DNA of 64,000 nucleotides from Adineta vaga (lineage: Eukaryota > Rotifera): positions 1,922,001 to 1,986,000 of the forward strand of contig CP075494.1 in the NCBI GenBank assembly GCA_021613535.1. Direction: 5' to 3'. The notes under the pieces were generated by a model. It worked only from the letters and a program-made list of their open reading frames with translations. It searched no databases and was not told where the DNA came from. Position 1 is the stretch's first letter. Each line of letters opens with the position of its first letter. Of this stretch, positions 24,356 to 37,839 are shown one piece after another. The position numbers and the translations under genes are program-made.

Positions 24356-25034
24356 ACCCACGAGAAAAAAAAGGCAAAAAACCGCCGCTATTCGGCGGTT
24401 ATCGACGGTTTTTCCTCACCGCGGAAGTCAAACCGTTAATGAAGGTACTGAAAACCGCCTCAAACCGCAGTTCACGACAACCGCGGTTTGAGGCGGTATT
24501 TGACATCTTCATTAACGGTCTGACTACCGCTGCTCAAGAAAACCGCCAAAAACCGCATTTTTAGATACCGCATAAAAACACCACTTTTCATAAACAACCG
24601 AATCCACATAAAATCCGGCTGTGGCGACCTAGTCACCCTCCACCAAGAGGAGTTGCCCTTCGAGGGGCGATGTGAGAACTTTACAAGTCCCATTAGACTC
24701 CTTTCATTTCTCAATGATAGAGCCACGCAAAAAAATTTGTGCAAAAAGTTCCAAAAAAGCAAGGCACTACATCCTCTAAGTCACTACTACACATTGAGTT
24801 TTTGATCGATATACCGCGTTCGTTAATTAGTAAATCGCATTCTAATCAAAACGCGGTTATAGACATCCACACCGCGATTTTTAAAAACCGCTAAAATCCG
24901 TAGTACGATGAAATCGCGGTTTAAAAAAAGCAATAATAACCGCAGTACAAGAAAACCGCGGTTATTAACTTCTACACTGCGGTATCTAAAACCGCTGATA
25001 TCAGCGGTTTTACTAAAAAAATTTTCTCGTGGGT
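24356..25034. mobile_element. 679-base terminal-inverted-repeat element with CCGCGG motif array
   Basis: Ends ACCCACGAGAAAA and TTTTCTCGTGGGT are inverted copies, flanked by a possible 3-base duplication ACT (24353-24355 and 25035-25037). Both sides of the interior carry many spaced copies of an AAACCGC/GCGGTTT word, several forming the palindrome AACCGCGGTT. A non-repetitive, GC-richer core of about 200 bases (24590-24790) separates the two motif fields. No convincing ORF. It looks like a non-autonomous DNA transposon; the superfamily is undetermined. Confidence 0.65.
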
Positions 25035-25037
25035 ACT

Positions 25038-25747
25038 CTATACAATAATACAGTAACACCTACCAGGTCTTTATTTAATATGTTTTCAAGATTGAGGAAG
25101 TTCAAAAAATCATAAATATTCACTAATAAAACAAAAAAATCTATCCGATTATAATGTCAATATTTAGTTTTTGTCGTTATAATATAAATTATGTGTTTGT
25201 TTAGTTTTGACGATGCTATTATTTACCTTTTATGATTTTAACAAAATCATTGAATATTATTCAAATATATGATTTTATCAACTTCAAATAAATTAAATTA
25301 TTTTTCGTCTTGTAAATAATAGTGTAAAATAATTAATGAACTTTTGTAAGAAACTTTCTTATTATAGAACAAACAAAGAACTCATTATCCTATATTGTGA
25401 TGTTGAATACTGTAGAATCGATTTCACACCACAATATTGAAGATTCTTCATGGAAACATCTCGTTACCCATATTTTCAAGATGTGAACAAGCTTTTCCAG
25501 ACATTGATCTGTGTTCCTGGAAAACATCGCGACTATTATGATTTTGTTAAAAATGGACAAGTAATCAAACGATCAAATATGTAAAGAGACGAGAAGAGGG
25601 AAGAAGAAGAAATATAAAGGGGAAACAATTATGACTTTCATTGCAGTGGATTTTCTTGTTTTTAGAAAACAAATAAATTATTTTCTTATTATTCGAAGTT
25701 ATTACTGAACAAAGCAGATATAACAAAATATCTTCATTGTATTCACA
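25038..25747. other. Intergenic, presumed promoter of the NHL-polycystin gene
   Basis: AT-rich sequence with no gene. The last 12 bases before the start codon match those before the start of the left NHL gene (TATTCACAATGATAT in both), which helps fix the start. Confidence 0.5.
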
Positions 25748-28700
25748 ATGATATTCATTGATAGGTGGAAACTATTAATCATTATTGCAATGATTATAGG
25801 ACAAGCGTCGAGTAAGTAATTAATAAAACTGAGAATGCGGAAGTGAGTGTGTATCTACTGTTCAAAGATAAAATAGTCACACCCTCTACGATATTTACCT
25901 TTTTCATTTAGCTATTTCATATAATCGACCGAAGTTCCATTCCAATTCAGTATGGAATCCTTCTGCAATTACTTTTGCAGATAGTAAAACCGTTGGAACC
26001 TATCCGTACGATATTTTTATCAGTACGAATAACACAGTCTATGCTGCAAATCAAGCAAATAGTCGTGTTGTTATATGGACCGAAGGAAACGCAATACCGA
26101 TACGAAATATCTCGAGTAACATATCATCTCCATATAGTCTCTTTGCCACACCAGCAGGTGATATTTATGTGGATAATGACAATTCAATGGGAAGAATTGA
26201 TAAAGTAACATCCCTTTCATTCAATAGAACCTCCGTATTATATTTATGTTCTAAATGCTTTGATCTTTTCGTTGATATTAATGAAAATATTTACTGCTCA
26301 TTGTCTAATCGGCATCAAGTAGTTGCAAAGTCATTAAAAACCATTTCAAATGCGTTTGCCGTAATTGCTGGTACAGGTTCTGCTGGCAATGGTTCATCTA
26401 TGCTTTATTCACCATGGGGAATCTTTGTGGATATCGATTTCGACTTATATGTAGCAGATTCTTACAACAATCGAATTCAACTCTTTCGATTAGGACAACT
26501 CAATGGAATTACAGTAGCCGGAAGTTCATCCTCAAATGTTACAATTTCACTTGCACGTCCAACTGGAGTTGTGCTTGATGTTGATGGATATCTCTTCATC
26601 GTCGAAAAAAACAATCATCGTATCATTGGATCAGGACCAAACGGATTTCGTTGTATCGTTGGATGCATTGGTGGGGGAAGTTTATCGAATCAGTTATTGT
26701 ATCCAACGACACTTAGTTTTGATAGTAATGGAAATATATTTGTTACGGATACCAATAATCATCGTATTCAGAAATTTACTCTATTAAAAAGTAGCCTCAG
26801 TAAGTAATTCAAACTTTAATTATAAGTTAAGTGAATTATCTTTCTTTTGTTCTGTAAACGTTTTATTTTGTCGTACAGAAAAAACAGTCCGTACAATACA
26901 ACTATAAATAGTCACCCATTGCAATTATTTCTGTTCTTGCTCTAGCACCATCATATAATCAACCGAAATTTTGCCCAGATGCAACATGGAATCCAAATGC
27001 AACTACTTTCGCTAACAGAACTAACAATACTATCGGAACAAGCCCTTATGGCATATTTGTTTCAACCAATAACACAATTTATGTTGCGGATCGATCCAAC
27101 TATCGAATTCGAATATGGTCGAATGGAAGTATTACTCCAGCACAATCAATCTATGGAACCAATATGTATCCATACTCACTTTATGTCACAACAAATGGAG
27201 ATATTTACATTGATAATGTATTGCGTAGTGCAAGAGTAGATAAACGATCAATGTTGACAAATACCAGTGTTCCTGTCATGTATATTAATTCGATGTGTTA
27301 TGGTCTTTTTGTCGATCTTACTGATACTCTCTATTGTTCGATGTATAGTTCTCATCAAGTTGTGAAAAGATGGATATACGACATGTCATCCACTGTGACG
27401 ATTGTTGCTGGTACAGGTTCGGCGGGCAATGGTTCATCTATGCTTTTTTATCCATGGGGAATCTTTGTTGATGTTAATTTCAACTTATATGTAGCAGATT
27501 CTTACAACAATCGAATTCAACTCTTTCGATTGGGACAAATCAATGGAATTACAGTAGCCGGAAGGTTATCTCCAAAGGTTACAATTTCACTCGCACGTCC
27601 AACTGGAGTTGCGCTTGATGCTGATGGATATCTTTTCATCGTCGAACAAAACAATCATCGTATCATTGGATCAGGACCAAACGGATTTCGTTGTATCGCT
27701 GGATGCATTGGTGGGGGAAGTTTATCGAATCAGTTATATTATCCAACGACACTTAGTTTTGATAGTAATGGAAATATATTTGTTACGGATACCAACAATC
27801 ATCGTGTTCAGAAATTTGATTTATCAATAAATTCATGCTGTAAGTCCGCCAAAATGAAAATAATGATGCAGCTTTTTCTAAAAATTTTCCATTTCGTTTA
27901 GATACAACTGCCACATCAAGTATGACTAACGATAAGAAAAGTTTTGTTTCGTTTATTTATTTAAAAAAATACTTTTTTAGTGACCACATTGTCAAACACA
28001 TTTCCTTCTAATCCTTCAGTTACAATGACTACTCAACCAACTGTCGTTGTAGTACCTCGATTCCAAACAGGTAATTATGATCACTACTTCAGATATAACA
28101 TAAAACGTAGTATCAAATGAACTAAATCCACAATATGATTTATAGTGATTATGTCGTCATATTTTTAACTGTATTTAGGGGCTTCATATAATCAACCCAA
28201 ACTTGATCCATATGCAACATGGAGTGCTAATGCAATCAATTTTGCTAACAGAAATATCAGTACAGTCGGATCAAATCCTTATGGCATATTTGTTTCAACC
28301 AATAACACAATTTATGTTGCGGATCGATCCAACTATCGAATTCAAATATGGTCAAATGGAAGCACTATTCCAGCAGAATCAATCTATGGAACCAATATGA
28401 ATGCATCCTCACTTTTTGTCACAACAAATGGAGATATTTACATTGATAATGTATGGAATAATGCAAGAGTAGATAAACGATCAATATTGACAAATGCCAG
28501 TGTTTCTGTCATGTATATTAATTCGATATGTTATGGTCTTTTTGTCGATCTTACTGATACTCTCTACTGTTCGATGTATAGTTCTCATCAAGTTGTTACA
28601 AAGCGATTACATAGCAGTTCGAACATAACTACAACAATTGCTGGCACAGGATGTGCCGGATCCAGTTCATCTATGCTTTATAATCCTTGGGGAATCTTTG

Positions 28701-31700
28701 TTGATGTTAATTTCGACTTATATGTAGCAGATTCTTACAACAATCGAATTCAACTCTTTCGATTAGGAAAAATGAATGGAATTACAGTAGCGGGCATTTC
28801 ATCTTCAAATGTTACAATTTCACTCGCACGTCCAACTGGAGTTGTCCTGGATGCTGATGGATATCTTTTCATCGTCGAAAAAAACAATCATCGTATCATT
28901 GGATCAGGACCAAATGGATTTCGATGTATCGTTGGATGCATTGGTGGGGGAAGTTTATCGAATCAGTTATTGTATCCAACGACACTTAGTTTTGATAGTG
29001 GTGGAAATATATTTGTTACGGATACCAACAATCATCGTATTCAGAAATTTATTCTGTTGAATAATAGTCGCGGTAAGTAATTCAAGCTTTAATTATAATT
29101 GACTTTGCCCGTTCTAGTTCATTATATTAATACGGAAATAATTTATTATTTCTGAGTTATTTGTGACCATTTATTTAGAAGCGAGACCATAGTATTTATT
29201 TGAAATTTATAATTTTCTTTCTAGTTCCTTCATATAATCAACCGAAATTTTGCCCAGATGCAACATGGAATCCAAATGCAACTACTTTCGCTAACAGAAC
29301 TAACAATACTATCGGAACAAGCCCTTATGGCATATTTGTTTCAACCAATAACACAATTTATGTTGCGGATCGATCCAACTATCGAATTCGAATATGGTCG
29401 AATGGAAGTATTACTCCAGCACAATCAATCTATGGAACCAATATGTATGCATTCTCACTTTATGTCACAACAAATGGAGATATTTACATTGATAATGTAT
29501 TGCGTAATGCAAGAGTAGATAAACGATCAATGTTGACAAATACCAGTGTTCCTGTCATGTATATTAATACGATGTGTTATGGTCTTTTTGTCGATCTTAC
29601 TGATACTCTCTATTGTTCGATGTATAGTTCTCATCAAGTTGTGAAAAGATGGATATACGACATGTCATCCACTGTGACGATTGTTGCTGGTACAGGTTCG
29701 GCGGGCAGTGGTTCATCTATGCTTTATAATCCTTGGGGAATCTTTGTTGGTGTTAATTTCGACTTATATGTAGCAGATTCTTACAACAATCGAATTCAAC
29801 TCTTTCGATTGGGACAAATCAATGGAATTACAGTAGCCGGAAGGTTATCTCCAAAGGTTACAATTTCACTCGCACGTCCAACTGGAGTTGCGCTTGATGC
29901 TGATGGATATCTTTTCATCGTCGAACAAAACAATCATCGTATCATTGGATCAGGTCCAAATGGATTTCGATGTATCGTTGGATGCACTGGTCGGGGAAGT
30001 TTATCGAATCAGTTATATTATCCAACGACACTTAGTTTTGATAGTAATGGAAACATATTTGTTACGGATACCAGCAATAATCGCATTCAGAAATTTGATT
30101 TATCAATAAATTCATGTAGTAAGTAAATCTTCGATATTATATTCATTGACAATCCAATGACACTGCTTAGAATTGACTAATCTTTCTATTTCAAAACTTC
30201 TCACTAAAATATTTAATTCATTTCAGATCAAAGTGTACCAACTGCAATTCAAACGACAACAACTACTACTATAAAAACACTGGTATTTGTAAAAGGTTTG
30301 TTGGCAATGCATATTTGATAGAGAAAATCATTTATAGAGATCGTAGCAATGACAGTATTAGAAAAAAAAGCTTTTTTTTAGAGAATTTTTCTTGTTTAGA
30401 AGAAGTTTCGATTTCGAAAAAACAAATTTCGGTTTCACAAAGGTTTTATTTTAAACATTCAAAATTTATAAATAAAAGACTAAAAGTACATATTCTATAG
30501 TATGTCTTCCACCTTCAATAACATTGATTCCAAATACTGATACAATATCATCACCAACTCAATTTCGTCGTAGTGAAGATTTCACAATAGTTTCACATAT
30601 TGAATTAAATTGTAATAGTACATCATCAACAATCACTCGATGGATAATCAAAAAATGTAATCCATCCTGTTTACAAGTAATTCCATTTGATTCAAATATA
30701 ATGACAACATTTAGTGAATTATATATTCCATCACGAATATTATCTTATGGTCTATATGAAATGAAATTAACTGTCACTATGATGAATACAACAAATGTCT
30801 CTTCATCTTCAGCCATTTATGTTCAAATCACTCCATCAGATATAACAGCAAATTTAGTTCGATATGGTACATCAATAATTACACGTGGTAATCAACAAGA
30901 TCTTCAATTAGATCCAGGAAGTTATTCCACTGATGGTGATGGAAATATATTTAATGCTTCCGTAAATTTTCTATTAAAGATTTAAGTTTTTCAATTATCT
31001 TCTTTGTTTTATAGAATTGGAAATATAAATATTATTGTCGAATTTATGGTTTATCAACATTTCCAAATTTATATGGTTCATTATTGACAATTGATGATAT
31101 GAGAAATGATTTAACAAATCCATCTTGTTTATCATTAAATCGAACGGGTTGGAGATTTGATAATTCTTTTCATTCATCATTTACAATACTTTCTGGTTCT
31201 CTTCAATACAATCGAACATATCAATTTATGGTACAAATGGAGAGTCGCCAGAATTCTTCTCTTCAAGCTACAGGTTATGTTCTTGTTGAAGTTGAAAATA
31301 CTCGTCCAAATATGATCTTGATCGGGTATTTTCTTATTTCTTTTGCTTTTTTAAATTTTAAATTCGTGATTTTAGTTGTGTTATATGGACATTATGTCAA
31401 CCAAAGATGGAATTTCAACGTGTTAATCCAACAACTCAAGTAGCTTTATTTTCAGTTTGTGATGGAAGTTGTGTCAATATTCAAAATATCAAATGGAAAG
31501 TTTATTTTAGTGCATTCAATTCATCTTCAAATTTAACTCAATGGATATTATTTAATCAAACAATTATTTATCAAAATATATGGTTTTTTGGTAAATAAAT
31601 TGTATTTATTTTATTAGAAGAGATGATTTTATTAAATATTATAGGAATGAGTACGACTAATTTCACTGCTACAAATCAATTATTTTTATCGAATCCTGAG

Positions 31701-34700
31701 ATTGAATTATGGCGATTTGAAGTTATTTATACTTTTTCAAATCAAACAAGTATTAGTTCATTAAATTTTCGTATTAATCAACCACCTTCGGATGGTTCGT
31801 GTTTTATTGATCCTTTAAATGGAACTGCAAGTAGTTTATTTACAGTTTCATGCATAAATTATTTTGATACAGATGGAATTAAAGATTATACTGTCTATGG
31901 TATATTGAAAACTTTTCAAATAACCAAGATAAATCATTTTCTTTTCTTTTTATTAGGTTGGACGCATGATACAACTAAAAGAATGATTATTTCTTTTTCA
32001 AATCTACCAACATTCCAAATGTATTTACCAATTGGTGATAATCAAACATCATTACTCTATTTAACTGTTCATATTCGTGATCAATTAGATTGTGTTACGG
32101 AATTTAATCTTTCATCAGTTACTGTACTTCCAGATTTAACAATAATTAATGATCTAATACATTATACTCAACATCCATCTGAGAATATTGGTACAAATCC
32201 AATTATACAATTACTTGCAAGTAAAAATCAAAATTTAGTTGGACAAGTTATGACTTTAGTGGCACAACAGTTCAATGAAATGAGTAATGAAAATATTGAT
32301 AAAGCCATTTCAAGTAAATCTTTAAAATAAATTATTTAGAATTGATTCATTTTATTCTTTTTGTTATATTATAGATGGTATTTCAGTTACAAGTATTTCA
32401 GTATCATCATTATTAACTGAAAGTACACAACAGGTAATTCTATATTTAATATCAAATATTTTTAGTCTAGTTTTCTAATATTATAGTCATCATTACCATT
32501 GAATCAATCAGTATTAGATGAATTTAATAAAGAATTAAATTCTCGTGCTTCAACTCGAGATTATCTTATTACATTTATTACAGAACTTCCTATAACAACA
32601 TCAAATAGTATTAAACTACAAGCATCATCATTAGCTCAATTTACAAAAGCAACAAATGAATTAACACGAAATACTTTAGTATAATTCAATTCTGTTTAAT
32701 TTAATCTTTTGTAAATTTATTTTCTTTTCTTTTAGACAATTGCTTCTAATCGTTGTTATCAATTAGCTTTAGCTTTAAATTCAATGAAAACTAAAATTTC
32801 ATTTGAAGATGTTCAACTTGCATCAACTGATCTTCTTCAATGTGCTGCTAATGTATTAAATGTAAGTTATCTCTTTCATAAATCTATATTAAAAATATCT
32901 TCATTGAATCCTATAGGCTGTCAATGGACCATTACAAGAAAGAACAACTATTCTTGATTTAGATTCAATTCGAACTACAGAATTTCCAAAAGATTATGAT
33001 ACTGATCTCGAAACACAATGGGCTAATCCACGTATAATAACATTTCATTTTTCTAATCATTTAATATGTTATAATATTTAGATTTATTTTCTGATGATGA
33101 TGATTCTTCATTGAAAACAATAGAAAAGAATCGAATAATTTATTATCAAAAAGAATTAGCAAATCAAATCAAATCTGAAATGAATAAATTAATTTCATTA
33201 TTAACTTCAACATTGAATATTCATTTAAATATTGGACAAGATTTTCATATTGAAACATCACAAGTATTGATGACATTAGAAACAAAATCTATTCAGTCAC
33301 TTTCAAATCAATTTACAAAAACAATTGGAAATGCACAAGTTCAACTTCCTTCTCATTTCAATTCTTATCTTTCTACGTATGATAAAATATCTATTCGAGT
33401 GAGTTAATCAATAGATTCTTTGTAATGAATTTTTTTTGAGAAATGATCTTTTAATATATATAGTCAATGATGGAACCATTAGCACCATTTGGAAATTCGA
33501 AAACAACACCGAATACAAATTTATCAAGATCAATCTCATTTTCCATTTTAGATGACAATCAAACTGAAATATCGATTCGAACAATAACGAATCAGTCTAT
33601 TGAAATCATTATTCCTCGTGATCCTAATCGGATCATTCCAACAATGGTATTACGAAATGTTACAATAACAATAAGCAATTCAACTCCTCATCGTCTTATC
33701 TTTGATTTACATTATTTAAATTTAACAAAATTACTTCCTATTTCAATTCATTGGGAAATTCAACCATTAAATACAAGTTTAGCTTATTTATTTATCTATC
33801 GATTTGATCAAATACCACAATTGAATAGTTCAATCAAACAGATCGATGGATGGACCCTCTTTTGTCCCGATAATTTAACAAATGAAGGTATTTATACCTA
33901 TTATATTGATAATCAACGAACAATTGGTCATCAATCAGTCATTTATGGTTTACGAGAATTGAATGCAACTGAAATCGATCAACTTTGTTCAAATTTCTCA
34001 TCGATTACTAATCCTCCAATTAGCAATGAACCAATTAATTTCACATCCAACTATTTCTTGAGAATCTATACTTCTGGTTGTTATTATCTCAATGAAAATC
34101 AACAATGGAAATCTGATGGATTATTAGTTGGTCCATTGACTAATCATAATCAAACACAATGTTATTCTACACATTTGACAACATTTGCAGGTGGTTTTGC
34201 TATTTTACCTGAATCAATCGATTGGAATTATGTATTTGCAAATGCTGATTTTATGAAGAATAAAACGATCTATTTGACAGTTATTTGTGTATCAATTATC
34301 TATATTATTCTGATACTGTATTCTCGTTATTATGATAAGAAAGATGTGGAAAAATTAGGTGTGACAATTTTACCTGATAATCATAAAGAAGATGATTATT
34401 TCTATCAAATTATTGTATTTACAGGTCAAAGAACAAACGCAGGAACAAAATCTAATGTAAGATATTTTTTAAAAAAAGGACATTATTTCGAATATATCTA
34501 TTATCTTCTAGGTTCATTTTGTAATACATGGTGATAAGAATGATACACAGATTCGAACGTTTCTGGATCCTCATCGACAAATTCTTCAACAAGGTGGTGT
34601 TGATGCATTTCTTATGAGTGTTCCAAAATCATTGGGATTATTGAATTGTATTCGTATTTGGCATGATAATAGTGGAAAAGGTTCATCATCATCATGGTTT

Positions 34701-37678
34701 TTGAAATATTTAATCATTCGTGATTTACAAACAATGGAAAAATATTATTTTACTTGTCAACGATGGTTTGCCGTAGAAAAAGATGATGGAAAAATTGAAC
34801 GTATTTTACCTGTTGCAGGCGAATTAGAGAAACGTCAATTTTCATTTGTATTAACTAAACGAACTTATCATAGTATTTCAGATGGTCATCTTTGGTTTTC
34901 AATCTTTTCTCGACCACCATCACAACAATTTACACGTGTTCAACGATGTACATGTTGTTTTGTTCTTTTATTTGTTTCAATGTTTTTGAACATCATGTAT
35001 TATGATTTATCAAATGAAACAAAATCAAACAATTCAGCCAATTTATCCTTTGGTTCACTTTACATTTCTCCTCAACAAGTATGTAAAACTGATTTGTTTT
35101 TTCCTATTGTTTTTTATTTCTATTCCAAGATAATTATTGGTATTATTGTGGAATTATTTGCACTAATTCCAAGTTTGTTACTTATTCAATTATTTCGTCG
35201 TCTTCGTCCTCATCGAAAACATCAATCACCTATTCGACAAGCTCTCTGTAAAGTCAAACCAAATATAGAAAATCATGTCGATCAACAGAAATCATCATTA
35301 ACTTTTCCGTGGTGGTGTATTTTTATTGCATATGGATTATGTTTTGTCTTTGTTGCTCTTTCAATTCTATTTATTATTGCTCGTGGTATTGAATTTGGTG
35401 ATGCAAAAACTCAAAAATGGTTAGCATCTATCTTGAGTAGCTTCTTTTCTTCGATTCTTCTTACTCAACCATTAAAAGTAATGTTCTAAGATTTTCAAAT
35501 CTAAAGACACTTATGTACATATCTCTATTTCAAGATTGTGTCATTGGCAATAATATTTGCATGTTTTTGTCGAGAATCAAATGATGATAAAGAAGCCAAT
35601 GAACTGTTGGATGATAATGATATTGGTTTAGAAGTTGATGAAGAATATCTTCATACAATTAAGGTTTATTTCTTAGATGTTTTATAATTTCATAGAGAAT
35701 AAATATTTTCTAGAATGAATCTTTAATTCCTTATCGATCTCCAAATCGTGCTAATCGTTTAAATGCAACTGAAGTGATTCATCTTCGTCAACAACGTTTG
35801 AAACAAATTCAAATGTGGTCAATTATTCACGAAATATTACTTTATTTCTGTTTTCTCTCATTTCTTTATGTAATCATTTATTCAAATCGTGATTCCAATG
35901 CTTTTTTCAAAGTTAATCATCTTAGAAAATATTTTCTTAATTCAAAACAAATTGATTTTGATTATACAAAAGTTTGTTTCTGTTTAAAAAGCGAATTCTT
36001 TAAACTAAATAAATATTATTTAGATTTCAACAATTAATCAATATTGGAATTGGTTAGAGAATCATTTTATCTTCAATCTTCGTGCACAACAATGGTATAA
36101 TGGTGAATCACCTCGAAATCTAAGCGGTTTTATGGATGATAAAACTAATCGATTGATTGGTTGGGCAACAATGAGACAATTACGAGTTCGAACTAGTTTA
36201 TGTCATCAACAAACTTTCATTTCTTCTACATGTCAACATGATTATAGTTATTCAAATGAAGATAAAAATTCTTATGAACCCGGATGGATAAATACAACAT
36301 CAACTAATTATAATATATTTATTCAAAATGCATTTAAATATCAATCTAATAATACAAATTATAGAAGTGGTGGTTATATTTATGAATTTCGTGGTCGTCT
36401 TTCTGATCTTCGAAGTAATCTTTCACAACTTCATTCATTAAGTTGGATTGATAATCAAACTCGAGCTATTATTGTTCAATTAACTCTATATAATCCAAAT
36501 GTTCAATTATTTACTGCAGTTACTTTTCTTGCTGAATTTCTTTCATCAAGTGGAGTTTTTACTTCTGCTCGTTTCGAACCCATTAGTTTCTATGGTAATT
36601 TTCATATGAAAAAAAAACTTCTTATTCTTTCTTTTGTTTTTTAGCATTTACATCAATTTATCAATTAGTTTGTACGATTATTTATATGTTAATGATCTTC
36701 TATTTCATGTGGATTGAATTACGATCATTATTTGAATTAAAATGGAAATATTTTATTCAATTTTGGTCGTTTATTCAACTTGGTATTATTATTTGTTCAT
36801 GGACAAGTCTTGGAATTTATATTTGGCGTTATCAAGAATATCAACGAATTGGAAAATTATTCTCTGAAACGAATGGATATGTTTATATTGATTTACAATT
36901 AATTTCCTATATTAATGATCTATTAACTTATTTATTGAGTTTTTGTTGTTTTTTTGGTACAATTCAATTAATTAAATTATGTCGTTTTAATCAACGTTTT
37001 TGTTTATTTATTTATACACTTCAATTATCAGCAAAAGAATTATTATCATTTTCATTTATGTTCTCTATTGTATTTATGTCATTTATATGTCTTTTCTATT
37101 TCTTATTTATTTCCAAATTACCTGAATGTTCAAGTTTATTTGGAACAGCACAAATGTTATTTGAAATGACCTTAATGAAATTTGATGCACATCAATTAAG
37201 TAATTCAGCAGCATTTCTTGGTCCATTTTGTTTTAGTTTATTTATTCTATTTGTTGTATTTATTTGTATGAGTATGTTTTTATCAATTATTGGGGATAAT
37301 TTTCGTCGTTCAAGAGACAATTTCAATGATAAAAGGAATGAAATATTTTCATTTATGTTTCAAACATTTCAACAATGGACAGGTAATAAATATAGAGAAG
37401 AATTGAATTTAATATTAAAATAACAAATGTTTAGGTTGGAAAATAGTAACAGAAGAGAAAATTCAAGTTGAAAGAGATGAGCAAACGCATGAAGAATATT
37501 ATGATTGGATTGAACAATTTCCAGAGAAAATGGATCAATTATTAAATGCATTGGATCAGGTATACTTAGTTTTCTAATATTTGATTATAGATTTGCTTTG
37601 TCTTTTTTTTTGTATTATAAATAGATCTATATGGATCAAAAGACGGAAAAATCAATTGTGCAAGAAACGAAATTTTAA
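25748..37678 (+). CDS. Polycystin-1-like channel/receptor with four NHL propellers
   Basis: 26 exons, 10,053 coding bases, 3350 aa; all junctions keep frame. Leader MIFIDRWKLLIIIAMIIGQA (exon 25748-25811). NHL propellers: exons 25912-26799, 26946-27839, 28179-29072, 29225-30118. Thr-rich linkers: 27902-27919, 27981-28070, 30227-30295. REJ-like region: 30501-30961, 31015-31325, 31376-31590, 31645-31899, 31957-32313. Stalk/GAIN-like region: 32375-32433, 32487-32678, 32736-32861, 32917-33031, 33082-33398. Exon 33464-34456 holds the GPS (Cys and Trp pattern ending THLTTFAGG, predicted cut at HL/T, about residue 2310) and TM1. PLAT spans the end of that exon and the start of 34512-35477 (IIVFTGQRTNAGTKSN, then RIWHDNSGKG). 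TM2-TM11 lie in 34512-35477, 35535-35663, 35714-35971, 36024-36594 (polycystin/TOP domain, WATMRQLRVRTSLC) and 36645-37382; the tail is 37435-37559 and 37625-37678. Eleven hydrophobic segments match polycystin-1 topology. NHL modules in place of LRR/PKD repeats are unusual. There is no EF-hand or long coiled-coil tail. Likely a cleaved surface mechano- or chemosensor. Confidence 0.85.
25840..25890. repeat. Degenerate GTGTGGG-type hairpin in intron 1 (copy i)
   Basis: GAAGTGAGTGTG and CACACCCTC flank a short loop inside the 100-base first intron of the NHL-polycystin gene. Confidence 0.4.
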
Positions 37679-37839
37679 TCATTATTTATCCTTAAATATA
37701 TTTATTCAAATTATAGTTTTGTGATTGTGTGTTGTTTGTCAAAGTGTGTTTCTCATTAGTTATTTCCAAAATATAAAATAAGCAAAACTATTATAACTAA
37801 ATTGCATAAAATTCTGTTAGAGTGTGGATGGACATCAGG

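Noticed and set aside
24349-25059. Frames of 71-96 codons on both strands
   Set aside because: They come from the GC-rich motif fields of the inverted-repeat element, which open all frames.
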